Shown piece by piece: positions 26,322-35,782 of a stretch of DNA of 64,000 nt. The translations under genes and the position numbers were made by a program. Each line of letters begins with the position of its first letter. The stretch's first letter is position 1. Under the pieces are notes generated by a model. The model worked only from the letters and a program-made list of their open reading frames with translations. It was not told the origin of the DNA and did no database searches. Source of the stretch: Reyranella aquatilis (GTDB taxonomy: Bacteria > Pseudomonadota > Alphaproteobacteria > Reyranellales > Reyranellaceae); contig NZ_JAJISD010000005.1 in the NCBI RefSeq assembly GCF_020880995.1, forward strand, positions 124,001-188,000, written 5' to 3'.

Positions 26322-26623
26322 GCGCCGCCGTCGGCATTCGGCAGCCAGCTTCGCCGGCCCGCTCTGATCATTGCCTCTTGCTCGCTGATCTCACGGCCAT
26401 AGCGAGCGATGCCGATGGTGGCACTCGAGAGTTCTGCTTCCGTAAGCTCTGTGTCGACAACCAGCGCCAGCCAGTCGGTGATCCGATCGCCCGCAAAGTT
26501 CCGGCTGTTGCTCGGCCTGTGAACGACACAGTCGTGAAGCCTTGCATCCTCGTCACTCAGTGCGATCTCGCATGTGGCTTCACAATAGCTGTTGAAGCGA
26601 ACGTGATCGGGAATGGCAGTCAT
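26318..26623 (-). CDS. hypothetical protein of lower GC content
   Basis: The roughly 101-residue protein (MTAIPDHVRFNSYCEATCEI start) has no membrane segment. It includes the acidic block IALSDEDARLHDCVVHRP and ends WLPNADGGA. The region is visibly less GC-rich than its neighbours and codon choice is less biased, which suggests recent acquisition. ATG codons at 26683 and 26674 would add about 20 residues. None has a good ribosome site. It overlaps the VOC gene tail to tail. No family was recognised, and it may not be expressed. Confidence 0.45.
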   Translation of the reverse strand: MTAIPDHVRFNSYCEATCEIALSDEDARLHDCVVHRPSNSRNFAGDRITDWLALVVDTELTEAELSSATIGIARYGREISEQEAMIRAGRRSWLPNADGGA

Positions 26624-26707
26624 CCTGCAGAGCAGGATCAGGAACCGTCCCGCTGCCCAAGGCGTGACGGCCATTATCGCCATGTGCGGATTCCGTCGTC
26701 CACCGCC

Positions 26708-27439
26708 TCAACCGCCGGCAGGTTCGCCGGCCGCGATCCACGCCTGGTAGAGCTTCTTCGTCTCGTCGTTCGGCGGATAGGTGCCGGCGACCGGATGGCC
26801 CTGGCCCACGCGGATGGCGACGAACTTCTCCAGCCGCTCCTGCTCGAACGAATCGCGCGCCACCTCGTCGGCCAGATGCCGCGGCACGACGATGGCGCCG
26901 TCCTCGTCGGCCACGATCACGTCGCCGGGATAGACCGGCACGCCGCGGATCCCGACCGGGACCTGCACCTCGACCGGCCGCAGGTTGGCCATGCTGGGCG
27001 GCGCGGCGACCGCGGCGCAATAGACCGGGAAGTCGAACCTGCCGATCACCGGCGCATCGCGCATCGCCCCGTCGCTCAGCACGCCCGCCAGCCCGCGCAC
27101 CTTGAGCCGCAGCGCCAGGATGTCGCCCAGGGTGCCGGAGCGCGTATTGCCCTCGGTGCCGATCACCAGCACCGAGCCCGGCGGCGATTCCTCGATCGCG
27201 GTGCGCTGCGCGTTCGGCGGATCGCTGGGGCTCGGCGCCTTGTCGATATCCTCGCGGCTCGGAATGTAGCGCAGCGTGTAGGCCGGCCCGACGATCCGCG
27301 CCGCCGCCGGATTGAGCGGCTTCACCCCGTTCACGGCGACATTGCGGAAACCCCGCTTCAGCATCTGCATCGAGACCGTCGCCGTGCTGGCATACAGGAA
27401 GTTCGCGATCGTCTCGGCCGACAGTGGTTCGCTGGTCAT
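26708..27439 (-). CDS. RraA-like family protein
   Basis: The 243-residue protein belongs to the RraA/4-hydroxy-4-methyl-2-oxoglutarate aldolase-like fold. Typical blocks are STATVSMQMLKRGF, RIVGPAYTLRYIP, GSVLVIGTEGNTRSGTLGDILALRLK (quoted in part: TEGNTRSGTLGDILA), VRGLAGVLSDGAMRDAPVI with the RD pair of the aldolase site, and VYPGDVIVADEDGAIVVPR. An aldolase or decarboxylase acting on oxo-acids is more likely than an RNase E regulator. It stands alone, 126 bases from xseA, with a palindromic repeat upstream of its start. Confidence 0.88.
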   Translation of the reverse strand: MTSEPLSAETIANFLYASTATVSMQMLKRGFRNVAVNGVKPLNPAAARIVGPAYTLRYIPSREDIDKAPSPSDPPNAQRTAIEESPPGSVLVIGTEGNTRSGTLGDILALRLKVRGLAGVLSDGAMRDAPVIGRFDFPVYCAAVAAPPSMANLRPVEVQVPVGIRGVPVYPGDVIVADEDGAIVVPRHLADEVARDSFEQERLEKFVAIRVGQGHPVAGTYPPNDETKKLYQAWIAAGEPAGG

Positions 27440-27467
27440 TGGCGCTCTCCCCTCGCTACACCATTGT

Positions 27468-27539
27468 TGTCATCCCGAGGCGAAGCCGAGGGACCTTTAG
27501 GCGACAGGAAAGGTCCCTCGGCTTCGCCTCGGGATGACA
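27468..27539. repeat. family A palindromic element (copy 2)
   Basis: TGTCATCCCGAGGCGAAGCC... at 27468 is matched by its inverse ending at 27539, giving two arms of about 30 bases around a 13-base loop (TTAGGCGACAGGA region). GTTTTTGC follows on the plus strand. It differs from copy 1 in the core (GAGGCGAAGCCGAGG against GAGCGAAGCGAGG). It lies between the RraA-like gene start and the xseA stop. Confidence 0.9.
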
Positions 27540-27565
27540 GTTTTTGCTTCATTCAGACTCGTGCG

Positions 27566-29098
27566 TCACAACAACGACCCTTGGCTTCCACCCCCGTCAC
27601 GGCGGCGAGGTGGTGCCGGCACCGCAGCAACGGGCTTCGGCGGACCGGCGCCCTCGGTCACACGCGCGCCCACGCGGCCGTCGCTGAACTGAATGCTGAT
27701 CGTCTGGCCGGCGCTGGTGCCGGCGGCGGCCAGGACCGGCTGACCGTCCTGGTCGCGCACCAGGGCGAAGCCGCGGTTCAGCACCGAGTGGAAGGAGTAG
27801 CTCTCCAGCAGCTTCGCCGCCTGGTCGACCTGGCGCTGGCCGTTCAGCAGCAAATCGTTGCCGTGCCGCTTGAGCCGGTCGCCCAGCTGATCCAGTCGGT
27901 CGAAGGCGCGTGCGTACTTCTGCAGCGCGTCGCTCTTGAAACGGTCGACGGCGCGCGTGAGCGCGCGGCCCTCAGCGACCAGCGCCTGCTCCTTGGCGGC
28001 GATCACCGCCTGCGGGCTGACGAGGCGCGCGGCCGAGAGTTGGTGCGCGCGACGCTCGACGAGCTGGCGCGTTGCCAGCGAAAGCCGCTCGCCGCTCACG
28101 TCGACGCGCTGCTGGCGTTCCTCGATCAGGCGGCGCGGATCGCCCAGCCCGCGCGCGAGACCGGCCAGTTCCATCGACTGTTCGCGCAAGAGGCGCGTCA
28201 TGCCGCCGACCAGGCGCTTGGCGTAGTCGAGCGTCTCGGTCATCAGGTCGGCACGCACCGGCACCGCCATCTCGGCGGCGGCGGTCGGTGTGGGCGCGCG
28301 GCGGTCCGAGGCGAAGTCAATCAGGGTCGTGTCGGTCTCATGGCCGACGGCGGAGATCAGCGGGATCTCTGAGTTCGCGGCGGCGCGCACCACGATCTCC
28401 TCGTTGAAGGCCCACAGGTCCTCCAGCGAGCCGCCGCCGCGCGCCACGATCAGCACGTCGGGGCGCGGCACCTTTCCGTCCGCCGCAAGGCGATTGAAGC
28501 CGGCAATCGCCGCCGCCACCTCGCCCGCCGCCTTCTCGCCCTGCACCGACACCGGCCAGACCAGCACGTGGCAGGGGAAGCGGTCGCTCAGCCGATGAAG
28601 GATGTCGCGGATGACGGCGCCCGACGGCGAGGTCACGACGCCCACGGTCTGCGGCAGATAGGGAAGCGGGCGCTTGCGATCCGGATCGAACAGGCCCTCG
28701 GCCTGCAGCTTCTTGCGCCGGTCCTCCAGCAGTTTGAGCAGCGCGCCCTCGCCCGCCAGTTCCAGCCGGTCGACGATGATCTGATAGCGCGAGGAGCCGG
28801 CATAGGTCGTGAGCTTGCCGGTGGCGATGACCTCCAACCCCTCCTCGATCCTGATGCCCAGCCGCGGGATCGTGCCCTTCCAGCAGACGCCGTCGATCAC
28901 GGCATTCTCGTCCTTCAGACGGAAGTAGCAGTGGCCCGAGCGCGGGAACGACGGTTGGCTGATCTCGCCACGCACGCGCACGCGCGGAAAGGCGCTCTCG
29001 ATCTCGCGCTTCAGGGCGAAGGAAAGCTCGGAGACCGAAAATTCCGGGACGTTCGAAGGGGGGGCTCCGGGCGCGGCGGGGGCGTCGAAATCATCCAT
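27566..29098 (-). CDS. xseA: exodeoxyribonuclease VII large subunit
   Basis: The 510-residue protein degrades single-stranded DNA together with XseB. The N-terminal OB domain has VSELSFALKREIESAFPRVRVRGEIS (quoted in part) and HCYFRLKDENAVIDGVCWKGT. The nuclease core shows VGVVTSPSGAVIRDILHRLSDR, VLIVARGGGSLEDLWAFNEEIVVR and SAVGHETDTTLIDFASDRRAPTPTAAAE (short pieces: ARGGGSLEDLWAFNEE, GHETDTTLIDFASD). A long helical region and a C-terminal Pro-rich tail follow. xseB is not adjacent. It is divergent from purD with 57 bases between the starts. Confidence 0.95.
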   Translation of the reverse strand: MDDFDAPAAPGAPPSNVPEFSVSELSFALKREIESAFPRVRVRGEISQPSFPRSGHCYFRLKDENAVIDGVCWKGTIPRLGIRIEEGLEVIATGKLTTYAGSSRYQIIVDRLELAGEGALLKLLEDRRKKLQAEGLFDPDRKRPLPYLPQTVGVVTSPSGAVIRDILHRLSDRFPCHVLVWPVSVQGEKAAGEVAAAIAGFNRLAADGKVPRPDVLIVARGGGSLEDLWAFNEEIVVRAAANSEIPLISAVGHETDTTLIDFASDRRAPTPTAAAEMAVPVRADLMTETLDYAKRLVGGMTRLLREQSMELAGLARGLGDPRRLIEERQQRVDVSGERLSLATRQLVERRAHQLSAARLVSPQAVIAAKEQALVAEGRALTRAVDRFKSDALQKYARAFDRLDQLGDRLKRHGNDLLLNGQRQVDQAAKLLESYSFHSVLNRGFALVRDQDGQPVLAAAGTSAGQTISIQFSDGRVGARVTEGAGPPKPVAAVPAPPRRRDGGGSQGSLL

Positions 29099-29155
29099 GG
29101 GGACCCGAACCTAGCCGCTTGTGCCCCCGGCGCAAACTGTGGTCAAAGCCTCGCC

Positions 29156-30433
29156 ATGCGAATCCTCGTGGTAGGCGGCGGTGGCCGCGAACATGCCCTG
29201 TGCTGGGCCATTTCAGGCTCGCCCCTGTGCACCAAGCTCTACTGCGCGCCCGGCAATGCCGGTATCGCCCAGGTCGCCGAATGCATCGATGATGTCGGCG
29301 CCGAGGACATCCCCGGCCAGGTGGCGCTGGCCCGGCGCCTGAAGATCGATTTCGTGGTGATCGCGCCCGACGCGCCGCTGGTCGCCGGCATGGCCGACGC
29401 CTTCGCCGAGGCCGGCATCAAGGCCTGGGGCCCGTCCAAGGCGGCCGCCCGACTCGAAGGCTCCAAGAGCTTCACCAAGGAACTCTGCCGCGCCAACAAC
29501 ATCCCGACGGCCGCCTACGAGCGCTTCACCGAGGTCGGACCGGCCGAGGCGTATGTTCGCGCACAGGCCCTGCCGATCGTGATCAAGGCCGACGGGCTCG
29601 CGGCCGGCAAGGGCGTGATCATCGCCGAGACGATCGACCAGGCGATCGAGGCGGTGCGCGACATGCTGTCGGGCAACCGCTTCGGCGCGGCCGGCGCCTC
29701 GGTGGTGATCGAGGAGTTCATGCAAGGGGAGGAAGCGAGTTTCTTCGCCCTGACAGATGGCGAGCATGTGCTGCCGCTGGTCGGCGCGCAGGACCACAAG
29801 CGCGCCTTCGACGGCGACAAGGGACCGAACACCGGCGGCATGGGCGCCTACTCGCCCGCGCCGGTCTTCGACGCCGCCATGCAGCAGCGCACGATGGACG
29901 AGATCGTGCTGCCGACCGTGCGGGCCCTCGCCAAGGCCGGCACGCCGTTCCGGGGCGTGCTCTATGCCGGGCTGATGATCGACGCCAGGGGGCCGCGCCT
30001 GGTCGAATACAATTGTCGCTTCGGCGACCCCGAGACGCAGGTGCTGATGATGCGGCTCAGGTCGGATCTCCTGCCGGCGCTGCTCGCCAGCGCCGAGGGC
30101 GGCCTGAAGCATCTCGACCTGCGCTGGTCGCCCGACGCGGCGATCACGGTGATCATGGCGACGAAGGGCTATCCCGATTCCTACCCCAAGGGCAGTGAGA
30201 TCCGCGGTCTCGACGCGGCCGCCCGGGTCGAGGGCGTGCAGATTTTCCACGCCGGCACCAAGGCCGGTCCGGACGGCAAGATCCTGGCCAACGGCGGCCG
30301 CGTCCTGAACGTGAGCGCCATGGCCCCGACCGTCGAGGAAGCCCGCGCCCGTGCCTACCGCGCCGTGGCGCTGATCGACTGGCCGGAGGGCTTCTACCGC
30401 AAGGACATCGCCTGGCGGGCGCTCAAGTCCTAA
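29156..30433 (+). CDS. purD: phosphoribosylamine--glycine ligase
   Basis: This 425-residue ATP-grasp enzyme (GARS) makes glycinamide ribonucleotide, the second step of purine synthesis. ILVVGGGGREHALCWAI opens the N domain. The ATP-grasp part has SKSFTKELC, LPIVIKADGLAAGKGVIIAE, GPNTGGMGAYSPAP and LVEYNCRFGDPETQVLM. The start at 29156 was chosen because MRILVVGGG is the family N-terminus; the longer open frame lies over xseA. A degenerate family B hairpin lies after the stop at 30437-30471. Confidence 0.95.
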   Translation: MRILVVGGGGREHALCWAISGSPLCTKLYCAPGNAGIAQVAECIDDVGAEDIPGQVALARRLKIDFVVIAPDAPLVAGMADAFAEAGIKAWGPSKAAARLEGSKSFTKELCRANNIPTAAYERFTEVGPAEAYVRAQALPIVIKADGLAAGKGVIIAETIDQAIEAVRDMLSGNRFGAAGASVVIEEFMQGEEASFFALTDGEHVLPLVGAQDHKRAFDGDKGPNTGGMGAYSPAPVFDAAMQQRTMDEIVLPTVRALAKAGTPFRGVLYAGLMIDARGPRLVEYNCRFGDPETQVLMMRLRSDLLPALLASAEGGLKHLDLRWSPDAAITVIMATKGYPDSYPKGSEIRGLDAAARVEGVQIFHAGTKAGPDGKILANGGRVLNVSAMAPTVEEARARAYRAVALIDWPEGFYRKDIAWRALKS

Positions 30434-30537
30434 CCGGACTCCTTTCCACCGACAGGGTGGGAGGAACATGAGCTTGAAAAGCTGGCATGCACCCGCCCCC
30501 CGGAGACGGCGGCAGGAGAATCCTCTAGTTTCGCCCC

Positions 30538-31665
30538 ATGCCTGACGCCCTCTCCGAGTCCCAGCGCCTGCTGGCCCAGCTTCGCTTTCCCTGCGGTGAC
30601 GTGCCGGAACCCGGCGACATCAAGAACGTCGCCCCCGGCATCCACTGGCTGCGCATGCCGCTGCCCTTCCAGCTCAACCACATCAACCTGTGGCTGATCG
30701 AGGAGAAGGACGGCTGGACGATCGTCGACACCGGCATCAATTCGCAGGACACGCGGGCGCTCTGGGAAAAGATCTTCGCCGAGAAGCTCCAGGGCAAGCC
30801 GGTCGTGCGCGTGATCGGCACGCACCTCCATCCCGATCACATCGGGCTCGCGGGCTGGCTTTGCGAGAAGTGGAGCGCGCCGCTCTACATGACGCTCGGC
30901 GAGTACATGAGCGCCCAGGCGGCGCGCAACGACTTCGTCGAGAGCGAGGAGACACGCGCGGAGCATGTCAAGCGCAACGGCGTGCCGGCCGAGCGGATCG
31001 CCAATTTCCACCGCCACAAGGGCGGCTATGCCAAGGGCGTGGTGCCGTTGCCCACCTCCTACCGACGCATGATCCATGCGCACCCGATCATCATCGGCGG
31101 CCACCGCTGGGACGTGATCGTCGGCCGCGGCCACGCGCCGGAGCACGCCTCGCTGTGGTGCCCCGAACTCAACGTGATGATCGCCGGCGACCAGGTGCTG
31201 CCCAAGATCAGCACCAACGTCGGCGTCTGGCCCAACGAGCCGCTTGCCGATGCGCTGACCTGGTTCCTCGACGGCTTCTCGCGCTTCCGCCGCCTGCCGG
31301 CCGATGCGCTGGTCCTGCCCAGCCACGGCTTCCCGTTCATCGGCCTGCACACGCGCCTCGACCAGCTCGTCGCCCATCACGACGCACGGCTGAACGACAT
31401 GGAGCTGGCGATCGCCCGCATGGGCCCGAACGGCGCGACCGCCTGGGACATGGTCCCCGTCCTGTTCCCGCGCCATCTCGACAACAACCAGATCGTGTTC
31501 GCCTTCGGCGAGACGCTGGCGCACCTGCACTGTCTCGAAACGCGTGCGCGCGTGAAGAGGAACTTGGTCGACGGCGTCTATCGGTTCACGGCCCTGGCCG
31601 ACCTCAATGCCCAGCCGCCCGCGGACGATACCGACGGCGTGGTCATGGACATCGGCCAGACCTGA
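30538..31665 (+). CDS. MBL-fold metallo-hydrolase
   Basis: The 375-residue protein carries a metallo-beta-lactamase fold. The metal motif is THLHPDHIG (HxHxDH). VDTGINS precedes it. VGRGHAPEHASLWC and MIAGDQVLP give later metal ligands (H and D). LPSHGFPF gives a final histidine. C-terminal helices (about residues 285-375) may form the winged-helix region seen in LACTB2-like hydrolases. The substrate is unknown; thioesters, lactones and nucleic acids are possible for this fold. queA begins 20 bases later. Confidence 0.88.
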   Translation: MPDALSESQRLLAQLRFPCGDVPEPGDIKNVAPGIHWLRMPLPFQLNHINLWLIEEKDGWTIVDTGINSQDTRALWEKIFAEKLQGKPVVRVIGTHLHPDHIGLAGWLCEKWSAPLYMTLGEYMSAQAARNDFVESEETRAEHVKRNGVPAERIANFHRHKGGYAKGVVPLPTSYRRMIHAHPIIIGGHRWDVIVGRGHAPEHASLWCPELNVMIAGDQVLPKISTNVGVWPNEPLADALTWFLDGFSRFRRLPADALVLPSHGFPFIGLHTRLDQLVAHHDARLNDMELAIARMGPNGATAWDMVPVLFPRHLDNNQIVFAFGETLAHLHCLETRARVKRNLVDGVYRFTALADLNAQPPADDTDGVVMDIGQT

Positions 31666-31685
31666 CGAAAGCCGCCGCGACCTAG

Positions 31686-32729
31686 ATGCGTGTCGATCTC
31701 TTCGACTTCGAGCTGCCGGACGAGCTGATCGCCCAGCGGCCCGTCTTCCCGCGCGATTCCGCGCGCCTGCTCGACGTCACGGGCGAGACGCTGCACGACC
31801 GCACGGTACGCTCCCTGCCCGGCCTGCTGCGGCGCGGCGACCTGCTGGTGTTCAACGACACCAGGGTCATCCCCGCGCGCCTCAAGGGTACGCGGCCGGG
31901 CGGTGGCCTGCGCCAGGACGTGGCCGTCGAAGCGCTGCTGATCCGCGATCTCGGGGCCCGCCGCTGGCGCGCCTTCGCGCGTCCTGCCAAGCGCCTGCGC
32001 GAGGGCGACGTGCTGCAGTTCAGGGGGCTGGGCGCCACGGTCGAAGCCAAATCGGATGACGGCTCGCTGGTGCTGGCCTTCGACCAGGAGGGTCACGCCT
32101 TTCTCACCGCCCTCGAACAGGAAGGCGCGGTACCTCTGCCTCCCTACATCCGCGGCGGCACCGCCGACGCCCAGGACCGCAAGGACTATCAGACGTTGTT
32201 CGCCAGGCATGACGGCTCCGTCGCCGCCCCCACCGCCGGCCTGCATTTCACGCCGGAGCTGATGGCCGCGCTCGCCGACAGCGGCATCACCACCGCGGGC
32301 GTCACCCTGCATGTCGGCGCGGGCACCTTCCAGCCGGTGAGGGTCGACGACACCGACGCCCATACGATGCATGCCGAATGGGGCGAGGTCTCGGAGGCCA
32401 CCGCGCGCGCGGTCGAGGCGACGCGCATCCTGGGCGGCCGCATCGTGTCGATCGGCACGACCTCGCTACGGCTGCTGGAATCGGTGGCCCGGCTGCATGA
32501 CGGCGCGATCAGGCCGTGGAGCGGCGAGACGGACATCTTCATCACGCCGGGGTTCCAATTCCGGGCCGTCGACCTGCTGCTGACGAACTTCCACCTGCCG
32601 CGCTCGACCCTGTTCATGCTGGTCTCGGCCTTCGCCGGACTGGATCGCATGAAGCAGGCCTATGCCCACGCCATCGAGAAGCGATACCGCTTCTATTCCT
32701 ACGGCGATTGTTGTCTGTTGCGCCGATGA
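31686..32729 (+). CDS. queA: S-adenosylmethionine:tRNA ribosyltransferase-isomerase
   Basis: This 347-residue enzyme adds the epoxycyclopentane ring from SAM to 7-aminomethyl-deazaguanine in tRNA, the penultimate queuosine step. [19 protein letters not shown] is the typical start. [56 protein letters not shown] and [11 protein letters not shown] are conserved blocks. [20 protein letters not shown] lies near the end. The stop codon overlaps the tgt start by 4 bases (ATGA), so the two are translationally coupled. Confidence 0.96.
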   Translation: MRVDLFDFELPDELIAQRPVFPRDSARLLDVTGETLHDRTVRSLPGLLRRGDLLVFNDTRVIPARLKGTRPGGGLRQDVAVEALLIRDLGARRWRAFARPAKRLREGDVLQFRGLGATVEAKSDDGSLVLAFDQEGHAFLTALEQEGAVPLPPYIRGGTADAQDRKDYQTLFARHDGSVAAPTAGLHFTPELMAALADSGITTAGVTLHVGAGTFQPVRVDDTDAHTMHAEWGEVSEATARAVEATRILGGRIVSIGTTSLRLLESVARLHDGAIRPWSGETDIFITPGFQFRAVDLLLTNFHLPRSTLFMLVSAFAGLDRMKQAYAHAIEKRYRFYSYGDCCLLRR

Positions 32730-33862
32730 GCCTTTCCTACCAACTGCTGGGCAGCGACGGCGCCGCCCGCCGCGGCCGCATCACGACCGCGCACGGCACC
32801 ATCGAGACCCCCGCCTTCATGCCGGTCGGCACCGCCGGCACGGTGAAGGCGATGCTGCCCCAGTCTGTCGCGGAGACCGGCGCGCAGATCGTGCTGGGAA
32901 ACACCTTCCACCTGATGCTGCGGCCGGGCGCCGAGCGCGTGGCAGCCCTTGGCGGTCTGCACAAGTTCATGAACTGGCCGGGCCCCATCCTGACCGATTC
33001 CGGCGGCTTCCAGGTGATGTCGCTGAAGGAGCTGCGCAAGCTCGACCCGGACGGCGTCACCTTCCGCTCCCCCAAGGACGGCTCGCAGCATCGCCTGACG
33101 CCCGAAAGCTCGATCGAGATCCAGCGCCTGCTCGACGCCGACATCACCATGTCGTTCGACGAATGCACGAGCTGGCCGGTCGAGGAGCCGGAAGCCGCCT
33201 TCTCGATGCGGCTGTCGATGAAGTGGGCCGCGCGCGGCCGCAAGGCCTTCACCGAGCGCCCCGGCTACGGCCTGTTCGGCATCGTCCAGGGCAGCACCTT
33301 CCCGGCGCTGCGCGAGGAGAGCGCGAAGGCCCTGATCGACATCGGCTTCGACGGCTACGCGGTCGGCGGACTCGCGGTCGGCGAGGGCCAGGAGCTGATG
33401 TTCTCGACGCTCGACTACACGGTCCCGATGCTGCCGGCCGACCGGCCGCGCTACCTGATGGGCGTCGGCCGGCCCGGCGACATCGTGGGGGCAGTGAAGC
33501 GCGGCATCGACATGTTCGACTGCGTGATGCCGACCCGGTCGGGTCGCACGGCGCAGGCCTTCACGCGGCGCGGCGAACTCAACATGCGCAACGCGCGCCA
33601 TCGCGACGATCCGCGGCCGATCGACGAGCACTGCGCCTGCCCGGCCTGCAAGCATCACAGCCGCGCCTACCTTCATCACCTCATCCGCGCCGACGAGATC
33701 CTGGGCGCGATGCTGCTCACCTGGCACAACCTTCAATACTATCAGGATGTGATGCGCGGCCTGCGTGGCGCCATCGAAAGCAGGACCCTCGACGACTGGA
33801 TCGCGTCCTTCGAACGCGACCAGGCGCTGGGGGACATCCCGCCGATCAGTAACGGAGCGTAA
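32726..33862 (+). CDS. tgt: queuine tRNA-ribosyltransferase
   Basis: This 378-residue enzyme exchanges guanine 34 of GUN-anticodon tRNAs for preQ1. It acts before Que[13 protein letters not shown] start ([17 protein letters not shown]), the proton-relay aspartate in [12 protein letters not shown] and the catalytic aspartate in [16 protein letters not shown] are all present. The zinc site is [17 protein letters not shown] (three Cys and one His). The start at 32726 overlaps the queA stop. GGLAVGEG and [11 protein letters not shown] support the assignment. pncA begins 3 bases after the stop. Confidence 0.97.
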   Translation: MSLSYQLLGSDGAARRGRITTAHGTIETPAFMPVGTAGTVKAMLPQSVAETGAQIVLGNTFHLMLRPGAERVAALGGLHKFMNWPGPILTDSGGFQVMSLKELRKLDPDGVTFRSPKDGSQHRLTPESSIEIQRLLDADITMSFDECTSWPVEEPEAAFSMRLSMKWAARGRKAFTERPGYGLFGIVQGSTFPALREESAKALIDIGFDGYAVGGLAVGEGQELMFSTLDYTVPMLPADRPRYLMGVGRPGDIVGAVKRGIDMFDCVMPTRSGRTAQAFTRRGELNMRNARHRDDPRPIDEHCACPACKHHSRAYLHHLIRADEILGAMLLTWHNLQYYQDVMRGLRGAIESRTLDDWIASFERDQALGDIPPISNGA

Positions 33863-33865
33863 CGG

Positions 33866-34474
33866 ATGCCGAACGAGGCCCTGGTCGTGGTCGACATGCA
33901 GAACGATTTCTGCGAGGGCGGCGCGCTGGCCGTCGCCGGGGCCCACGCCATCCTCCCGCTGGTCAATCGCCTGATCGGCCGCCACGACCATGTCGTCCTG
34001 ACCCAGGACTGGCATCCCGCCGGCCATGCATCGTTTGCGAGCTCATGGGAAGGCGCGGAACCCTTCTCCTCGATGCGCTTTCCCTACGGCGAGCAGACCC
34101 TGTGGCCGGACCATTGCGTGCAGGGTACGCCGGGAGCGGAATTCCATCCCAACCTCGAAGTCACCAAGGCGCAGATGATCGTGCGCAAGGGCTATCACAC
34201 CGGCATCGATTCCTATTCGGCCTTCCGCGAGAACGACCGCATGACGCGCACCGGTCTGGACGGTTACCTGAAGGCGCGCGGCTTCACGAAGCTGGTTTTC
34301 TGCGGCCTGGCGCTCGACTACTGCGTCGCCTGGTCGGCGATCGACGCGCGCCAGGCCGGGTTCGACGTCGCCGTGGTGGTCGAGGCGACCGCCGCCATCG
34401 ACCTCGACGACAGCCGCAAGCGCATGATGAGCGACATGCGCCGCGCCGGGATCAACCTGAACGCTACGGCGTAG
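33866..34474 (+). CDS. pncA: nicotinamidase
   Basis: This 202-residue isochorismatase-fold enzyme converts nicotinamide to nicotinate for NAD salvage. The catalytic triad can be seen: D10 (VVVDMQNDFCEGG), K108 (IVRKGYHTGIDSYSAF) and C153 (GLALDYCVAWSA). Metal ligands D48, H50 and H54 lie in TQDWHPAGHASF. DHCVQGTPGAEFHPNL is also typical. The 3-base gap after tgt puts it in the queA-tgt transcript, an odd functional partner. A strong palindrome begins at the stop codon. Confidence 0.95.
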   Translation: MPNEALVVVDMQNDFCEGGALAVAGAHAILPLVNRLIGRHDHVVLTQDWHPAGHASFASSWEGAEPFSSMRFPYGEQTLWPDHCVQGTPGAEFHPNLEVTKAQMIVRKGYHTGIDSYSAFRENDRMTRTGLDGYLKARGFTKLVFCGLALDYCVAWSAIDARQAGFDVAVVVEATAAIDLDDSRKRMMSDMRRAGINLNATA

Positions 34475-34498
34475 GTGCTGCGCCGCCGGCGCAGCACC
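34474..34498. terminator. GC-rich hairpin at the end of pncA
   Basis: GGTGCTGCGCC-GCC-GGCGCAGCACC forms an 11-bp perfect stem directly at the pncA stop. It has no T tract, so it may act as a pause or stability element more than a true terminator. Confidence 0.5.
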
Positions 34499-34556
34499 GG
34501 CGGCGCATAGCGCTGCAGGGAGCGAAGCGACCGAAGCGCCGGCGCCGCACGCCTCG

Positions 34557-34580
34557 GAAAAGGTCTCGGTGTCGAGACCT
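34557..34580 (-). terminator. intrinsic terminator of the thiolase gene
   Basis: On the minus strand AGGTCTCG-ACAC-CGAGACCT is followed by TTTTCCG. It lies at the stop codon of the thiolase gene. Confidence 0.7.
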
Positions 34581-35782
34581 CAGACACGCTCCAGCGCGAG
34601 CGCGATGCCCTGGCCGACGCCGATGCACATGGTGGCGAGAGCGCGCTTGCCGCCGGTGGCTTCGAGCTGGTTGAGCGCGGTGATCATCAGACGGCCGCCC
34701 GAGGCACCCAGCGGATGGCCGAGCGCGATCGCGCCGCCATTGGGGTTCACGTTCTCGGCGTCGTCGCTGAGGCCGAGCTGGCGCAGCACCGCCAGCGCCT
34801 GGGCGGCAAACGCCTCGTTGAGTTCGATCGTGTCGAAATCGCCGATGGTCATGCCGAGCTTGGCCAGCAGCTTCTGCGTCGCCGGCACCGGGCCGATGCC
34901 CATGACGCGCGGCGGCACGCCGGCCGACACGGCGCCGAGGATGCGCGCACGCGGCGTCAGGCCGTTGGCGCGAGCGGCGGCTTCAGAGGCGATGATCATG
35001 GCGCAGGCGCCGTCGTTCAGGCCCGACGAGTTGCCGGCCGTCACCGAGCCGCCGTCGCGGAACGCGGCCGGCAGCTTGGACAGCGTCTCCATCGTGGTGT
35101 CGCCGCGCGGATGCTCGTCCTTCTCGACGATCACCTCGGTCTTGCCCTTCTTCACGCAGACCTTGACGATCTCCTTCTCGAAGAAGCCGCGCTCCTGGGC
35201 GGCCTTGCAGCGGCGCTGGCTGCGATAGGCGAAGGCATCCTGGTCGGTGCGGCTGATCTGGTGCTCGGTGGCGACGTTCTCGGCGGTCTGGCCCATCGGG
35301 TCGACGCCGTAGGCGGCCTTCATGCGGGGATTGACGAAGCGCCAGCCCAGCACCGTGTCCTCGAGCTTCATCGAGCGGTCGAAGGCGCCCTCCGGCTTGC
35401 CCATCACGTAGGGCGAGCGGGTCATGCCCTCGACGCCGCCGGCGATCATCAGGTCGGCCTCGCCGAGCTTCACGGCGCGGGCGGCATGGCCCGCGGCTTC
35501 GAGGCCGGAGCCGCAGAGGCGGTTCACGGTGGCGCCCGCCACCTCGACCGGCAGGCCCGCGAGAAGCCCCGCCATGCGCGCCACGTTTCGATTGTCCTCA
35601 CCGGCCTGATTGACGCAGCCATAGATCACGTCATCGACCGAACCCCAGTCGACATTGGCATTGCGCTGCATCAGCGCCTTGATGGGGTGGGCGGCGAGAT
35701 CGTCGACCCGCATGGCGCCCAGGCCGCCGTTGTAGCGGCCGACAGGGGTGCGGATCGCGTCGCAAATGAAGGCTTCGGTCAT
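34580..35782 (-). CDS. pcaF: acetyl-CoA acyltransferase, 3-oxoadipyl-CoA thiolase type
   Basis: The 400-residue thiolase has the active cysteine in NRLCGSGLEAAGHAAR, ELNEAFAAQALAVLRQLG, the histidine in ALGHPLGASGGR and the second cysteine in MCIGVGQGIAL. The start MTEAFICDAIRTPVGRYNGGLGAMRVDDLA and CVNQAGEDNRNVARMAGLLAG (quoted in pieces: FICDAIRTPVGRYNG, QAGEDNRNVARM) are typical of PcaF/PaaJ, which cleave 3-oxoadipyl-CoA. No other aromatic-degradation gene is adjacent, so a general 3-ketoacyl-CoA thiolase remains possible. An inverted repeat CCCGAC...GTCGGG lies just before the start and could be an operator. Confidence 0.82.
   Translation of the reverse strand: MTEAFICDAIRTPVGRYNGGLGAMRVDDLAAHPIKALMQRNANVDWGSVDDVIYGCVNQAGEDNRNVARMAGLLAGLPVEVAGATVNRLCGSGLEAAGHAARAVKLGEADLMIAGGVEGMTRSPYVMGKPEGAFDRSMKLEDTVLGWRFVNPRMKAAYGVDPMGQTAENVATEHQISRTDQDAFAYRSQRRCKAAQERGFFEKEIVKVCVKKGKTEVIVEKDEHPRGDTTMETLSKLPAAFRDGGSVTAGNSSGLNDGACAMIIASEAAARANGLTPRARILGAVSAGVPPRVMGIGPVPATQKLLAKLGMTIGDFDTIELNEAFAAQALAVLRQLGLSDDAENVNPNGGAIALGHPLGASGGRLMITALNQLEATGGKRALATMCIGVGQGIALALERV

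Noticed and set aside
25900..28372. Plus-strand open frame of 827 codons across the VOC, RraA-like and xseA region
   Set aside because: The translation is Arg/His/Asp-rich antisense sequence with no recognisable domain, and it covers well-supported genes.
28568..29155. N-terminal extension of purD
   Set aside because: These codons overlap xseA on the other strand. The PurD fold begins at MRILVVGGG (29156).
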